Below are positions 44,371 through 52,516 of a stretch of DNA of 64,000 nucleotides, piece after piece (the stretch's first letter is position 1; every line of letters starts with the position of its first letter). Source of the DNA: Bacillota bacterium. Its GTDB lineage: Bacteria > Bacillota > Clostridia > Christensenellales > Aristaeellaceae. The stretch covers positions 1-64,000 of the forward strand of contig JAEZQK010000055.1 of the NCBI GenBank assembly GCA_023413135.1, in the 5' to 3' direction. The notes under the pieces are model-generated. The model saw only the letters and a list, made by a program, of their open reading frames with translations. It was not told the origin of the DNA and searched no databases. Both the position numbers and the translations under genes were made by a program.

Positions 44371-44400
44371 ACTCCTGTACATCGACAGGAGTTTTTCCTT
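44371..44400 (+). terminator. Terminator downstream of eno
   Basis: ACTCCTGT/ACAGGAGT, 8-bp stem, then TTTTCCTTTT. A weaker hairpin GGCTC/GAGCC lies at 44295-44313. The 44270-44459 gap has no other feature. Confidence 0.8.
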
Positions 44401-44459
44401 TTCGATAGAAATATGGTATCTGATATCCAATAAACTGTCTAGCCGGAAAGGACGGTACC

Positions 44460-45320
44460 ATGCGCAAACAAAAAAGCACTTTAGCAAAGCTCATATTGCT
44501 CCTGCTATTAGCCTGCGTCATCCCATTTTCATCCGGCACATATTTATCTGCACAGGCTTCAACCATAGCAACAAATACTATGACGGCTTTGATTAATGAT
44601 GATCCCTGCTCTATGTCACTTACTTCCTTTTATCAGCTTTCAGGATACGCGCCCACCTTCAGCCAGCTTGACAGCAATGGCTTCCCTCTTTTATCCATTA
44701 CCTTATACATTCCCTTGGATGCTAAGACGGGCAGTGTCTATTATAGTGGCGAGGGCGATACCTATACCTCAACAGGTATAGCATATTCCGATTTTGCCCG
44801 AGCCGCAGCTTATTCCTCCCTGGCCGACGCGCCAAAAGGAGACAATTACTTTGGTCTTGCGGGAGGACATTCCGCCTGGACGTTGCAAATTGACGGCGTT
44901 AGCGAGGATGGCAGCGTGATCTGGGGACAGTTTATGGCCACCTTTGATAGCACCATCTGGGGCATGGGCGATTCGGCCACGATCTACGATGGTGTGTTCT
45001 GTCTGGACATGAAGCAGCTGCCTGCATCCGCTTCCCCTTCATATGGCTCGAACGACCCCTTTTCTGATTCCTCTATTAACGATCTCCTTGGGCCTATCGA
45101 AATCCCAGGCTTTTCTGTTCCCTCCTACTCCACCGAAAATACCCCGTGCCCCATCTGCAGCGGTACAGGCAATAAAAGGGATTGTACTCTCTGCAATGGT
45201 CTTGGATACGGAACAGGTGCGGATGTGCTCTACAATGGCGCCTATGTTTGTGCCAGCTGCCTGGGCAAGGGCAAAATCATATGCGTCACCTGCGGCGGTG
45301 ACGGCTGGATAGCACCGTAA
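44460..45320 (+). CDS. Secreted protein with a DnaJ-type zinc finger
   Basis: A 286-residue exported protein of unknown function. It has a basic start MRKQKSTLAKL, a hydrophobic core and a likely cleavage after SAQA. The middle part (about residues 35-215) is polar, rich in Ser, Gly and Asp, with no domain I recognise. The C-terminal 60 residues carry four CxxCxGxG motifs: CPICSGTG, CTLCNGLG, CASCLGKG and CVTCGGDG. That is the full complement of a DnaJ central zinc domain, which normally binds zinc and assists protein folding, but here without a J domain and outside the cytoplasm. The ATG follows AAGGACGG. Neighbouring genes give no hint. Confidence 0.75.
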   Translation: MRKQKSTLAKLILLLLLACVIPFSSGTYLSAQASTIATNTMTALINDDPCSMSLTSFYQLSGYAPTFSQLDSNGFPLLSITLYIPLDAKTGSVYYSGEGDTYTSTGIAYSDFARAAAYSSLADAPKGDNYFGLAGGHSAWTLQIDGVSEDGSVIWGQFMATFDSTIWGMGDSATIYDGVFCLDMKQLPASASPSYGSNDPFSDSSINDLLGPIEIPGFSVPSYSTENTPCPICSGTGNKRDCTLCNGLGYGTGADVLYNGAYVCASCLGKGKIICVTCGGDGWIAP

Positions 45321-45327
45321 TATTCGA

Positions 45328-45488
45328 AGGTTTCCAAAGGCTCCGAAACCCCGACCCTGCCTGTGGCGGAAAAGGGAGGGGTGGAGGAGGCCAGCGAATA
45401 AGAGCAGTGCAAGCGGTAGCGAAGCAATGCGACTATTGAGCTGGATGGGCCGATCGGAAAGCCCTTTGGTCGTACCCGCAGGGATTAA
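45328..45488 (-). repeat. Dispersed repeat core, copy B
   Basis: This segment, read on the minus strand, matches 24805-24958. It starts eight bases after the stop of the secreted zinc-finger protein. The terminal inverted repeats seen around copy A were not found here, so copy B is either an end-deleted element or a shared insertion. Confidence 0.7.
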
Positions 45489-45503
45489 AGCAATTTGACA
45501 ATG

Positions 45504-45532
45504 GCCTGTCCGCTTATCTAGGACAGGCCACT
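45504..45532. terminator. Hairpin downstream of wecB
   Basis: TGGCCTGTCC/GGACAGGCCA, perfect 10-bp stem with a 9-nt loop. On the minus strand it follows the wecB stop but lacks a strong T tract. On the plus strand it precedes CTTTCT. Confidence 0.65.
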
Positions 45533-45548
45533 TTCTAATAGTCATATG

Positions 45549-46670
45549 TTACCTGTTTTGAAACCAGCATAGTAGTGCATGAACAATTTTCTCCGATGTG
45601 TGACCGTCCCCGTAAGGATGAATAGCCTGTGCCATGCGCTGGTAAGCTGCTTCATCGGTAAGCAGTGTAAGCACGGCATTCACGATATCGTCTTCCTGCA
45701 CGCCAGCCAGCACAGCCTTACCTGCCGTCACCACCTCCGGCCGCTCCGTTTCGGTTCGCAGCACTACCACCGGCTTGCCCAAGGCCGGAGCTTCCTCCTG
45801 CAATCCGCCGGAATCCGTCATCACCAGGCTGCAGCGGCCAATCAGGTTGTGCATATCCTCCACGTCGATGGGAGGCATCAGGTGTACGCGCTCCACATTG
45901 CCTAGCATCGCCCGCACCGGTTCCCCCACCGCTGGATTCATATGAACGGGATACACCACCTGCACATCCGGCAGCGTTTCCACAATGCGCATCACCGCGC
46001 GGCAGATATTTTGAAGCGGCACTCCCAGGTTCTCCCTGCGGTGGGCGGTGAGCAGAATCACGCGCCCAGCCGAAAAGTCAAGCGCCCGCAGCGCTTCTTC
46101 CTGAAAGACATAGTCCCGCCGCACCATGGTCATCAGCGCATCAATCACGGTATTCCCGGTAACATATACATGCTCCCGGATGTTCTCGTGATACAGATTC
46201 TCCCTGTTCTCCTCCGTAGGCGCAAAATGGAGCGTGGCAATACGCCCGGTAATGGATCTGTTCATCTCCTCTGGGAAGGGAGAATACTTGTCATATGTGC
46301 GCAATCCCGCCTCTACATGGCCTACGGGAATTTTCCTATAAAAAGCCGCCAGCGCCGCCGCCATACTGGTGGTGGTATCGCCATGCACCAGCACGATGTC
46401 GGGCTGGCATTCCTTCAAAACCTGATCCATGCCCTCCAAAACCCGTGCCGTGATCTCCGTCAGCGTCTGTCCGGGGCGCATGAGGTTTAAGTCATAATCC
46501 GCCCGGATGGAAAACCGCTCCATCACCTGGTCCAACATCTGCCTGTGCTGGCCGGTAAGGCATACGACTCCCTTCATCCCCGGCGTTTTTTGAAGCAGCT
46601 TCACCAAAGGCGCCATTTTGATGGCTTCCGGACGGGTGCCGAATACGCTCAGAACAATGCATTCCCTCAT
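45549..46670 (-). CDS. wecB: UDP-N-acetylglucosamine 2-epimerase (non-hydrolysing)
   Basis: A 373-residue enzyme converting UDP-GlcNAc to UDP-ManNAc for cell-surface polysaccharide. The start is VLSVFGTRPEAIKMAPL. VHGDTTTSMAAALAAFY, HVEAGLRTYDKYSPFPEEMNR, LLTAHRRENLG, the UDP-binding MTDSGGLQEEAPALGKPVVVLRTETERPE and the C-terminal GDGHTSEKI are all present. Start at 46670 is preferred because the first residue then fits the family; a longer frame adds about 100 residues with no homology and is excluded. It is the last gene of a minus-strand group after the glycosyltransferase. Confidence 0.95.
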   Translation of the reverse strand: MRECIVLSVFGTRPEAIKMAPLVKLLQKTPGMKGVVCLTGQHRQMLDQVMERFSIRADYDLNLMRPGQTLTEITARVLEGMDQVLKECQPDIVLVHGDTTTSMAAALAAFYRKIPVGHVEAGLRTYDKYSPFPEEMNRSITGRIATLHFAPTEENRENLYHENIREHVYVTGNTVIDALMTMVRRDYVFQEEALRALDFSAGRVILLTAHRRENLGVPLQNICRAVMRIVETLPDVQVVYPVHMNPAVGEPVRAMLGNVERVHLMPPIDVEDMHNLIGRCSLVMTDSGGLQEEAPALGKPVVVLRTETERPEVVTAGKAVLAGVQEDDIVNAVLTLLTDEAAYQRMAQAIHPYGDGHTSEKIVHALLCWFQNR

Positions 46671-46786
46671 CCAACAATACCTGTCTTCCTTCATCATGGG
46701 AAAGCGGCCGCTAGGACCGCTCACATACATGATTATATAAAATCCTGCAGAAAACAACAAGGCCAAAAGTGTGAATAGACGGATAT

Positions 46787-46820
46787 CGGGAAGGCCAGGC
46801 TCTCTTGCCAGGCTTTCCCG
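46787..46820 (-). terminator. Hairpin between the small ORF and wecB
   Basis: CGGGAAGGCCAGGC pairs with GCCAGGCTTTCCCG around a six-base loop, 14 pairs with one mismatch and one wobble. It lies 117 bp upstream of wecB on the minus strand. Without a T tract it may act as a processing or attenuation site. Confidence 0.55.
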
Positions 46821-46857
46821 ATAAATGGATACCTTTTTTTTGCTGGGAAGGGTGTGT

Positions 46858-47019
46858 TTATGGGGCAGGCGGTGGATTTGCCTTTTCATGCCCGCGTTTC
46901 GCCTTGCCCTGAATCTCCGGCACAGGTGCCACGTCATTCTTTGGAAAATGTGTGATGCTGTTGCTTTCCGTTCCATGGGGAGCTTTGGGATCCGGCCTTC
47001 TCATGCCCTTTTTTGCCAT
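46858..47019 (-). CDS. Small basic conserved-looking protein
   Basis: A 53-residue protein, MAKKGMRRPDPKAPHGTESN, then SITHFPKNDVAPVPEIQGKAKRGHEKANPPPAP. It is rich in Pro, Lys and Gly, and probably disordered. The ATG at 47019 has GAGGTGA five bases upstream, a good site. The wording of the peptide (RRPDPxxPHGTESN, HFPKN, VPEIQGKAK) looks like a small protein common in Clostridia that I remember without a known function; this is memory, not a search. It lies between the glycosyltransferase and wecB on the same strand. Confidence 0.6.
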   Translation of the reverse strand: MAKKGMRRPDPKAPHGTESNSITHFPKNDVAPVPEIQGKAKRGHEKANPPPAP

Positions 47020-47076
47020 ATGCTTCACCTCGGCCATAGTATCCCACAATTGGAAAGATATATGAACAGGTTCGTT

Positions 47077-48861
47077 TTACCTATAAGAAAAGTCTTCACG
47101 AAGCGGGTCGAAATTGGGACCAAGGTAGGGGTCCCCTTCCTCCAGCTGTTTTGCCCAGCGGCCGCGCATAAAAGCTTCTTCCTGAAGATACCGCTTCCTC
47201 TTCTCGGGAGATTCGTCTGTTCCCCTGGATAACGACTCGTAGTGGACAAGCTCTGCAAAAGGCGTAAATACAATCAGATATCCCCTCTCCCGGATACGAA
47301 GGCACAAATCCACATCGTTGAAATTAACCGCCAGCGTTTCCTCCATGCCGCCCAGCTCGCGATACATTTGCGCCCGCATTAGAAGGCATGCTCCCGTTAC
47401 CGCAGATACATTCTGCTGGTACTGCAGCCTGCCCATATACCCATAATCGTCGTGAGGAAATCCACGATGATAGTGGCCTGCCAGTGTGAGAAGGCCAATG
47501 CCGATGCCGGCATGCTGCACACTTCCGTCAGGATAATATAGCTTGGCCCCCACGGCCCCCACATCCGGCCTTTGGGCAAACATAAGCATTTCCGTCATCC
47601 ATCCGGGATTGATTATCTCCGTGTCGTTATTCAAAAACAAAAGATATTTGCCCGAAGCGTGGGTTGCAGCAAAATTATTGATGGCGGAGTAATTAAACGG
47701 CTTTGACCAAACCAACACCTTGATCCGGCCGTCACTTTTCAAGCTCTCATAATAATCAAATGTCCGCTGTTCCTTGCTGTTGTTCTCCACGATCATGATC
47801 TCATACGGCCTATAATCTGTTTTTTCCAGAATGGAAGCGATGCATTTTTGCAGTTTTTCCACATGATCGGATGTGGGGATGATGATGGAAACCAGCGCTT
47901 TTTCTTCCACTGCATAACTGATACGGTAGATTGAGGGAACCACCGTATCCATCACTTTGCCTTGCATCCCCATGCGCCCAAGATGATCCTCAATAGCAGC
48001 TTTGGCGGCACTTACCACATAGGGTTTGGCGGCCACATCAAATGCTACGGAAGCCTGGTGATTGCGCCAATAGTAAAGGATCCGCGGAATATGCACAATC
48101 TTTTTCGCTTTCTCGGTGAGCCTGAGCACCATATCAAAATCCTGGCTGCCGTCGTATGCTGTGCGGAAACAGCCTACTTTTTCCGCAAGCTCCCGGGAGA
48201 ATACGGTCAAATGACAGATATAGTTATGGGCACGCAGTGTGTCCGGGGAAAAATCCTGCTTGAAATGTGGCAAATAGGCATCCTTGGGATGCTTTTTAAA
48301 AGTTGCTTCATCCGTGTAAATGAAATCCGCGCCAGTCCGCTCAATGGCTTCCATCACATAATACAGCGCGGAAGGATGCAAAAGATCATCGTGGTCCAGC
48401 AGCGCAAAATACGACCCCGTTGCCATTTGGATACAGGCATTCGTATTCTCGGAAATCCCCTTATTGTTTGCAAGCTTGATATAGCGGATGCGGTTGTCGT
48501 TTAGAGCACGCCTTTTAACAATTTCGCCCACCTCTGTATGTTCGCCATCGCTGCCATCCGCCAGGCAAAGCTCATAATGCCTACAGGTTTGTGCTTGTAC
48601 TGAATCCAGCATCTCGCTGAGGAACTGAAGGGGTGTGTTATAGAGGGGTACCAGAATACTGATTGTCGCGGTCCTGTCAAAGAGCCGTTTTTCCTGATAT
48701 TCTCTATCCTTTTCTTTTAACTGCCAAGCCTTTTTGAATGCTCTCGCGCCATATTTCGAATGCAGCTTGCGCCTAATCCGCATATATGTTAATTTATATC
48801 CGTCCTCGCTGACGCTTTGGAAAAGCCGATGGAAAATTGCTTTTATCCGCATTACCGGCAT
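47077..48861 (-). CDS. Glycosyltransferase family 2, tandem domains
   Basis: A 594-residue protein with two GT-A family 2 modules. The first (about residues 65-300) has SILVPLYNTPLQFLSEMLDSVQAQ, the metal-binding ALLDHDDLLHP, and a later FIYTDEATFKK. The second (about 322-590) has VSIIIPTSDHVEKLQKCIASILEKTDY, FLNNDTEIINPGWMTEMLMF (DxD-like NNDTE) and VTGACLLMRAQMYRELGGMEE. Such two-domain enzymes build rhamnan or similar surface polymers by adding two sugars. No membrane segment is seen. The ATG at 48861 has AAAGGG upstream. It is next to rmlACBD, so rhamnose is a likely donor sugar. Confidence 0.93.
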   Translation of the reverse strand: MPVMRIKAIFHRLFQSVSEDGYKLTYMRIRRKLHSKYGARAFKKAWQLKEKDREYQEKRLFDRTATISILVPLYNTPLQFLSEMLDSVQAQTCRHYELCLADGSDGEHTEVGEIVKRRALNDNRIRYIKLANNKGISENTNACIQMATGSYFALLDHDDLLHPSALYYVMEAIERTGADFIYTDEATFKKHPKDAYLPHFKQDFSPDTLRAHNYICHLTVFSRELAEKVGCFRTAYDGSQDFDMVLRLTEKAKKIVHIPRILYYWRNHQASVAFDVAAKPYVVSAAKAAIEDHLGRMGMQGKVMDTVVPSIYRISYAVEEKALVSIIIPTSDHVEKLQKCIASILEKTDYRPYEIMIVENNSKEQRTFDYYESLKSDGRIKVLVWSKPFNYSAINNFAATHASGKYLLFLNNDTEIINPGWMTEMLMFAQRPDVGAVGAKLYYPDGSVQHAGIGIGLLTLAGHYHRGFPHDDYGYMGRLQYQQNVSAVTGACLLMRAQMYRELGGMEETLAVNFNDVDLCLRIRERGYLIVFTPFAELVHYESLSRGTDESPEKRKRYLQEEAFMRGRWAKQLEEGDPYLGPNFDPLREDFSYR

Positions 48862-49055
48862 ACTGTTTTCCCTTTCTCTTCTACCGAACGCCTAATCCAT
48901 TACGGCATACTTTGCACGCGTATTCTACCATTGCACAAGTGCTCACGTCAACAAAACGGTTGTCCCCTCCGTGTAAAAGGCAATGAAATCTTAGTTATAC
49001 GCAAAGCAAGAGTATTGTTTACATTTAGCCAACCAGTTTTTATCAGCAAACTGTA

Positions 49056-49084
49056 TTGATAGAACAGCAATGGTAAGGTACAAT
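49056..49084 (+). promoter_or_regulatory. Promoter of rmlACBD
   Basis: TTGATA (49056-49061), a 17-bp spacer and TACAAT (49079-49084), about 60 bp before the rmlA start. The rest of the 48862-49145 gap has no gene. Confidence 0.7.
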
Positions 49085-49145
49085 AGATATTGGAAATTGT
49101 TGAGTTTGCTTGATTTATGCTATTACTTTAACGGAGGAGTTTGCG

Positions 49146-50030
49146 ATGAAGGGCATCATATTGGCCGGTGGTGCAGGAACACGCCTTTTTCCCTTGACTA
49201 TGGTAACCAGCAAGCAACTGCTGCCGGTATATGACAAGCCAATGATCTATTATCCTCTTTCCATTTTAATGCTGGCCGGCATTCGTGATATCCTGATCAT
49301 TTCCACACCGGAGGATACGCCCAGGTTTGAGCATTTGCTTGGAGATGGCCATTCTTTTGGAATATCCATCTCCTATGTGGTGCAGCCATCGCCAGATGGT
49401 TTGGCCCAGGCATTTATTCTTGGAGAGGATTTTATCGGTGAAGACAATTGTGCCATGATTTTGGGAGATAACATTTTTTACGGCAACGGATTCGGCAAAC
49501 TCCTGCGGGCGGCAGTGCAAGATGCGGAGCAGGGCTGGGCCACAGTCTTTGGCTACTACGTGCAGGACCCGGAGCGTTTTGGCGTTGTGGAATTCGATGC
49601 TATAGGTAAGGTACTTTCCCTGGAGGAAAAGCCCAAAGAACCCAAAAGCAACTATGCCATCACCGGGCTATACTTTTATGATAACCGTGTTGTTGAATTT
49701 GCCAAGCAGCTCCGGCCCAGTGCAAGGGGAGAACTGGAAATTACTAATTTGAACCAGCTTTACCTGAACGAAAATGCATTGAATGTTCAGCTATTGGGCC
49801 GGGGTTTTGCATGGCTGGATACCGGCACCATGGACAGCCTTCTGGATGCCGCAGACTTTGTACGCATGATCGAAAAACGACAAGGAATCAAAGTATCCGC
49901 ACCGGAGGAAATTGCATATGGAAATGGCTGGATCAGCCAGGAGGCACTGATGGATTCGGCTTTGCGATATGGCAAGTCTCCTTACGGAGAACACCTAAAG
50001 CGGGTAGCAGAAGGAAAAATACGATATTAG
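49146..50030 (+). CDS. rmlA: Glucose-1-phosphate thymidylyltransferase
   Basis: A 294-residue RmlA. It has [18 protein letters not shown], the nucleotide-binding motif, [18 protein letters not shown], and the EKP motif [24 protein letters not shown]. It joins glucose-1-phosphate with dTTP to give dTDP-glucose, the first step of dTDP-L-rhamnose synthesis. The ATG at 49146 follows GGAGGAG; the frame upstream has no such site. First gene of a four-gene operon in the order A-C-B-D. Confidence 0.97.
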   Translation: MKGIILAGGAGTRLFPLTMVTSKQLLPVYDKPMIYYPLSILMLAGIRDILIISTPEDTPRFEHLLGDGHSFGISISYVVQPSPDGLAQAFILGEDFIGEDNCAMILGDNIFYGNGFGKLLRAAVQDAEQGWATVFGYYVQDPERFGVVEFDAIGKVLSLEEKPKEPKSNYAITGLYFYDNRVVEFAKQLRPSARGELEITNLNQLYLNENALNVQLLGRGFAWLDTGTMDSLLDAADFVRMIEKRQGIKVSAPEEIAYGNGWISQEALMDSALRYGKSPYGEHLKRVAEGKIRY

Positions 50031-50041
50031 GAAGCATAAAC

Positions 50042-50614
50042 ATGAGAAAAATTGAAACGGCACACCCCGATGTATTCATTCTGGAGCCTAAAGTATTCGG
50101 CGATCCTCGCGGTTGGTTTATGGAGACCTACTCTTCCAAAGACATGGCGGAGATGGGGCTGTCTGTTCTTTTTGTGCAGGATAACCACAGCTTTACAGCC
50201 GATCCTGGAACGCTTCGCGGCCTGCATTATCAAGAGAACCCCATGGCTCAGGCCAAACTGGTTCGGGTACTAAGGGGTGCCGTGCTAGATGTGGCGGTGG
50301 ATATCAGGCAGGGTTCCCCCAATTATCTCAAATGGGTATCCGTCGAACTATCTTCGGAAAACAAACGTATGCTGTTTATCCCCCGTGGATTTGTCCATGG
50401 CTTTTTGACATTGACGCCGGATGTGGAATTCATGTACAAGGTTGACAACCTATATAGTCAGAAGCATGATAGATCCATACGCTTTGATGATCCGGATATT
50501 GGCGTCGAATGGGGGCTTACAACCCCGAGGCTATCCGATAAAGACCTGAATGCGCCGCTCCTGAGGGATATTGGCAGCCCATTCATTTACGATTCACATG
50601 GAGGTATTGCATGA
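50042..50614 (+). CDS. rmlC: dTDP-4-dehydrorhamnose 3,5-epimerase
   Basis: A 190-residue cupin-fold epimerase. It has LEPKVFGDPRGWFMETYS, the catalytic His region GTLRGLHYQENPMAQAKLVRVLRGAVLDVAVDIRQGSPNY, and RMLFIPRGFVHGFLTL, VEFMYKVDNLYSQKHDRSIRFDDPDIGVEW. It epimerises C3 and C5 of dTDP-4-keto-6-deoxyglucose. ATG 11 bp after rmlA with TAGGAAG. It overlaps rmlB by four bases (ATGA), so translation is coupled. Confidence 0.97.
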   Translation: MRKIETAHPDVFILEPKVFGDPRGWFMETYSSKDMAEMGLSVLFVQDNHSFTADPGTLRGLHYQENPMAQAKLVRVLRGAVLDVAVDIRQGSPNYLKWVSVELSSENKRMLFIPRGFVHGFLTLTPDVEFMYKVDNLYSQKHDRSIRFDDPDIGVEWGLTTPRLSDKDLNAPLLRDIGSPFIYDSHGGIA

Positions 50615-51633
50615 AGATCCTTGTTACCGGCGGTGCAGGATTCATTGGTAGCAATTTCACGTATTATCAATTAAGGAATCATCCGGACGACTACATACTC
50701 TGCCTGGATGCACTGACTTATGCCGGCAATTTGGAAACGCTGGATGAAGCGCAGAAAGATCATCATTTCCGTTTTGTCAAAGGCGATATTGCTGACCGGG
50801 CATGTGTGAACCGCCTTTTTGAAGAAGAAAAACCCGACATAGTCGTCAATTTTGCGGCGGAGACCCACGTAGACAGATCCCTTGAGAATCCCGAGGTTTT
50901 TTTGCGTACCAATGTCATGGGAACACAGGTATTGATGGACGCATGCCGTAAGTTTGGCATCACCCGATACCATCAGGTTTCCACAGACGAAGTGTATGGT
51001 GATCTGCCGCTGGACAGACCGGATTTGTTCTTCCGTGAGGATACACCCATCCATGCCTCCAGCCCCTACTCTGCCAGCAAAGCTTCGGCCGATCTGCTGG
51101 TACTGGCATATTTCAGAACATTCAAGCTCCCCATTACCATTACCCGCTGCTCCAACAATTACGGTCCATATCAGTTTCCGGAAAAGCTGATCCCCCTTAT
51201 GATCTCAAGAGCGTCTGCCGATCAATCACTACCCGTTTACGGTAAAGGCGAAAATGTACGGGATTGGCTGCATGTTAATGACCATTGCCGTGCCATTGAC
51301 CTGGTCATGCGTAAAGGCCAAGCCGGCGAGGTTTACAATGTAGGCGGTCATAATGAGCGCAGCAACCTTATGGTCGTCAAAGCCATACTGCGGGCGCTGA
51401 ATAAGCCGGAGAGCTTGATATCATTCGTAAAGGACAGGCCGGGCCACGACCTTCGCTATGCAATCGATCCGGAAAAAATACATAAAGAACTGGGCTGGCT
51501 TCCTCAGATATCATTTGAGGAAGGAATAGAAGAAACAGTCCGCTGGTATCTTGCGAATAAGCACTGGTGGGAGAATATTTTGAAAGGTGATTATCAGGAT
51601 TACTATCGGAAAATGTATTCTGAACGTTTGTAA
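50611..51633 (+). CDS. rmlB: dTDP-glucose 4,6-dehydratase
   Basis: A 340-residue extended SDR. It has TGGAGFIGSNFTYY for NAD, AAETHVDRSLENPEVFLRTNVMGTQVLMDAC, STDEVYGDLPLDRPDLFFREDTPIHASSPYSASKASADLLV (Tyr-x3-Lys) and CSNNYGPYQFPEKLIPL. The C-terminal GHDLRYAIDPEKIHKELGW is typical. It makes dTDP-4-keto-6-deoxyglucose. Middle gene of the operon. Confidence 0.97.
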   Translation: MKILVTGGAGFIGSNFTYYQLRNHPDDYILCLDALTYAGNLETLDEAQKDHHFRFVKGDIADRACVNRLFEEEKPDIVVNFAAETHVDRSLENPEVFLRTNVMGTQVLMDACRKFGITRYHQVSTDEVYGDLPLDRPDLFFREDTPIHASSPYSASKASADLLVLAYFRTFKLPITITRCSNNYGPYQFPEKLIPLMISRASADQSLPVYGKGENVRDWLHVNDHCRAIDLVMRKGQAGEVYNVGGHNERSNLMVVKAILRALNKPESLISFVKDRPGHDLRYAIDPEKIHKELGWLPQISFEEGIEETVRWYLANKHWWENILKGDYQDYYRKMYSERL

Positions 51634-51653
51634 ACAAAAGGGGTTTATTTATT

Positions 51654-52508
51654 ATGAAGGTTCTGGTAACGGGTGCAAAGGGTCAACTTGGTTTTGACGT
51701 GTGCAAACATCTCAGAACACGTGGTATTGAAAACAAAGGTGTGGATCTTGAAGATTTTGACCTGACTGACCGGAAGCAGACCATGGATGCCATTTTAAAC
51801 TATGCACCTGATGCTATCGTGCATTGTGCTGCTTATACCGCAGTAGACAAAGCTGAGACTAATCAGGATATTTGCCGCAAGGTGAATGTGGATGGTACCA
51901 GGCATGTAGCCCAGGCGGCAAAGTACCTAGGTGCAAAAATGATCTATATCTCCACAGATTATGTGTTTGATGGGCAAGGCGCCTCCCCTTTTGAAGTTGA
52001 TGCTTCAATCAACCCGCAGAATGTATATGGTACAACAAAAGCGCAAGGAGAAGAGGCAGTGCGTTCTCTCCTGGAAAAATACTTCATTGTCCGCATCAGT
52101 TGGGCCTTCGGTATCAATGGCAACAATTTCGTTAAGACAATGTTGAGATTGGGAGCGGAAAAAGATTCGCTGAATGTTGTAAATGATCAGATTGGCTCCC
52201 CTACTTATACGGATGACTTGGCTCCGCTTCTTTGCGATATGCTGGAAACAGAGCGATATGGCACTTTTCACGCAACAAATGAAGGTTACTGCTCCTGGTA
52301 TGAGTTTGCTACATACATCATGGCTCAGGCAAACCTAACATGCCAAATTAAGCCTATTCCAACGAGGGAGTATCCAACCCCGGCAAAACGGCCCCTCAAT
52401 TCAAGACTAAGCAAAAAAAGCCTGGATGAAGCAGGCTTCCTTAGGTTACCACCATGGCAGGATTCGGTTAAACGATTTCTGGCACTTATATGCGATGGGA
52501 TACTCTGA
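51654..52508 (+). CDS. rmlD: dTDP-4-dehydrorhamnose reductase
   Basis: A 284-residue SDR. It has MKVLVTGAKGQLGFDVCKHL, DAIVHCAAYTAVDKAETNQDICRKVNVDGTRHVAQAAKYL, ISTDYVFDGQG, NVYGTTKAQGEEAVR (Tyr-x3-Lys) and RISWAFGINGNNFVKTML. It reduces the 4-keto group to give dTDP-L-rhamnose. The ATG lies 20 bp after rmlB. Last gene of the rhamnose operon, which converges with the phosphonate block nine bases further on. Confidence 0.96.
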   Translation: MKVLVTGAKGQLGFDVCKHLRTRGIENKGVDLEDFDLTDRKQTMDAILNYAPDAIVHCAAYTAVDKAETNQDICRKVNVDGTRHVAQAAKYLGAKMIYISTDYVFDGQGASPFEVDASINPQNVYGTTKAQGEEAVRSLLEKYFIVRISWAFGINGNNFVKTMLRLGAEKDSLNVVNDQIGSPTYTDDLAPLLCDMLETERYGTFHATNEGYCSWYEFATYIMAQANLTCQIKPIPTREYPTPAKRPLNSRLSKKSLDEAGFLRLPPWQDSVKRFLALICDGIL

Positions 52509-52516
52509 TGTCTCTT

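Noticed and set aside
46671..46976. N-terminal extension of wecB with a membrane-like segment
   Set aside because: The open frame runs on by about 100 codons, but it contains the hairpin at 46787-46820, is basic and irregular, and the family start fits 46670.
49811..50041. Upstream extension of the rmlC frame inside rmlA
   Set aside because: It overlaps rmlA in another frame; the ATG at 50042 gives the normal RmlC length and has a binding site.
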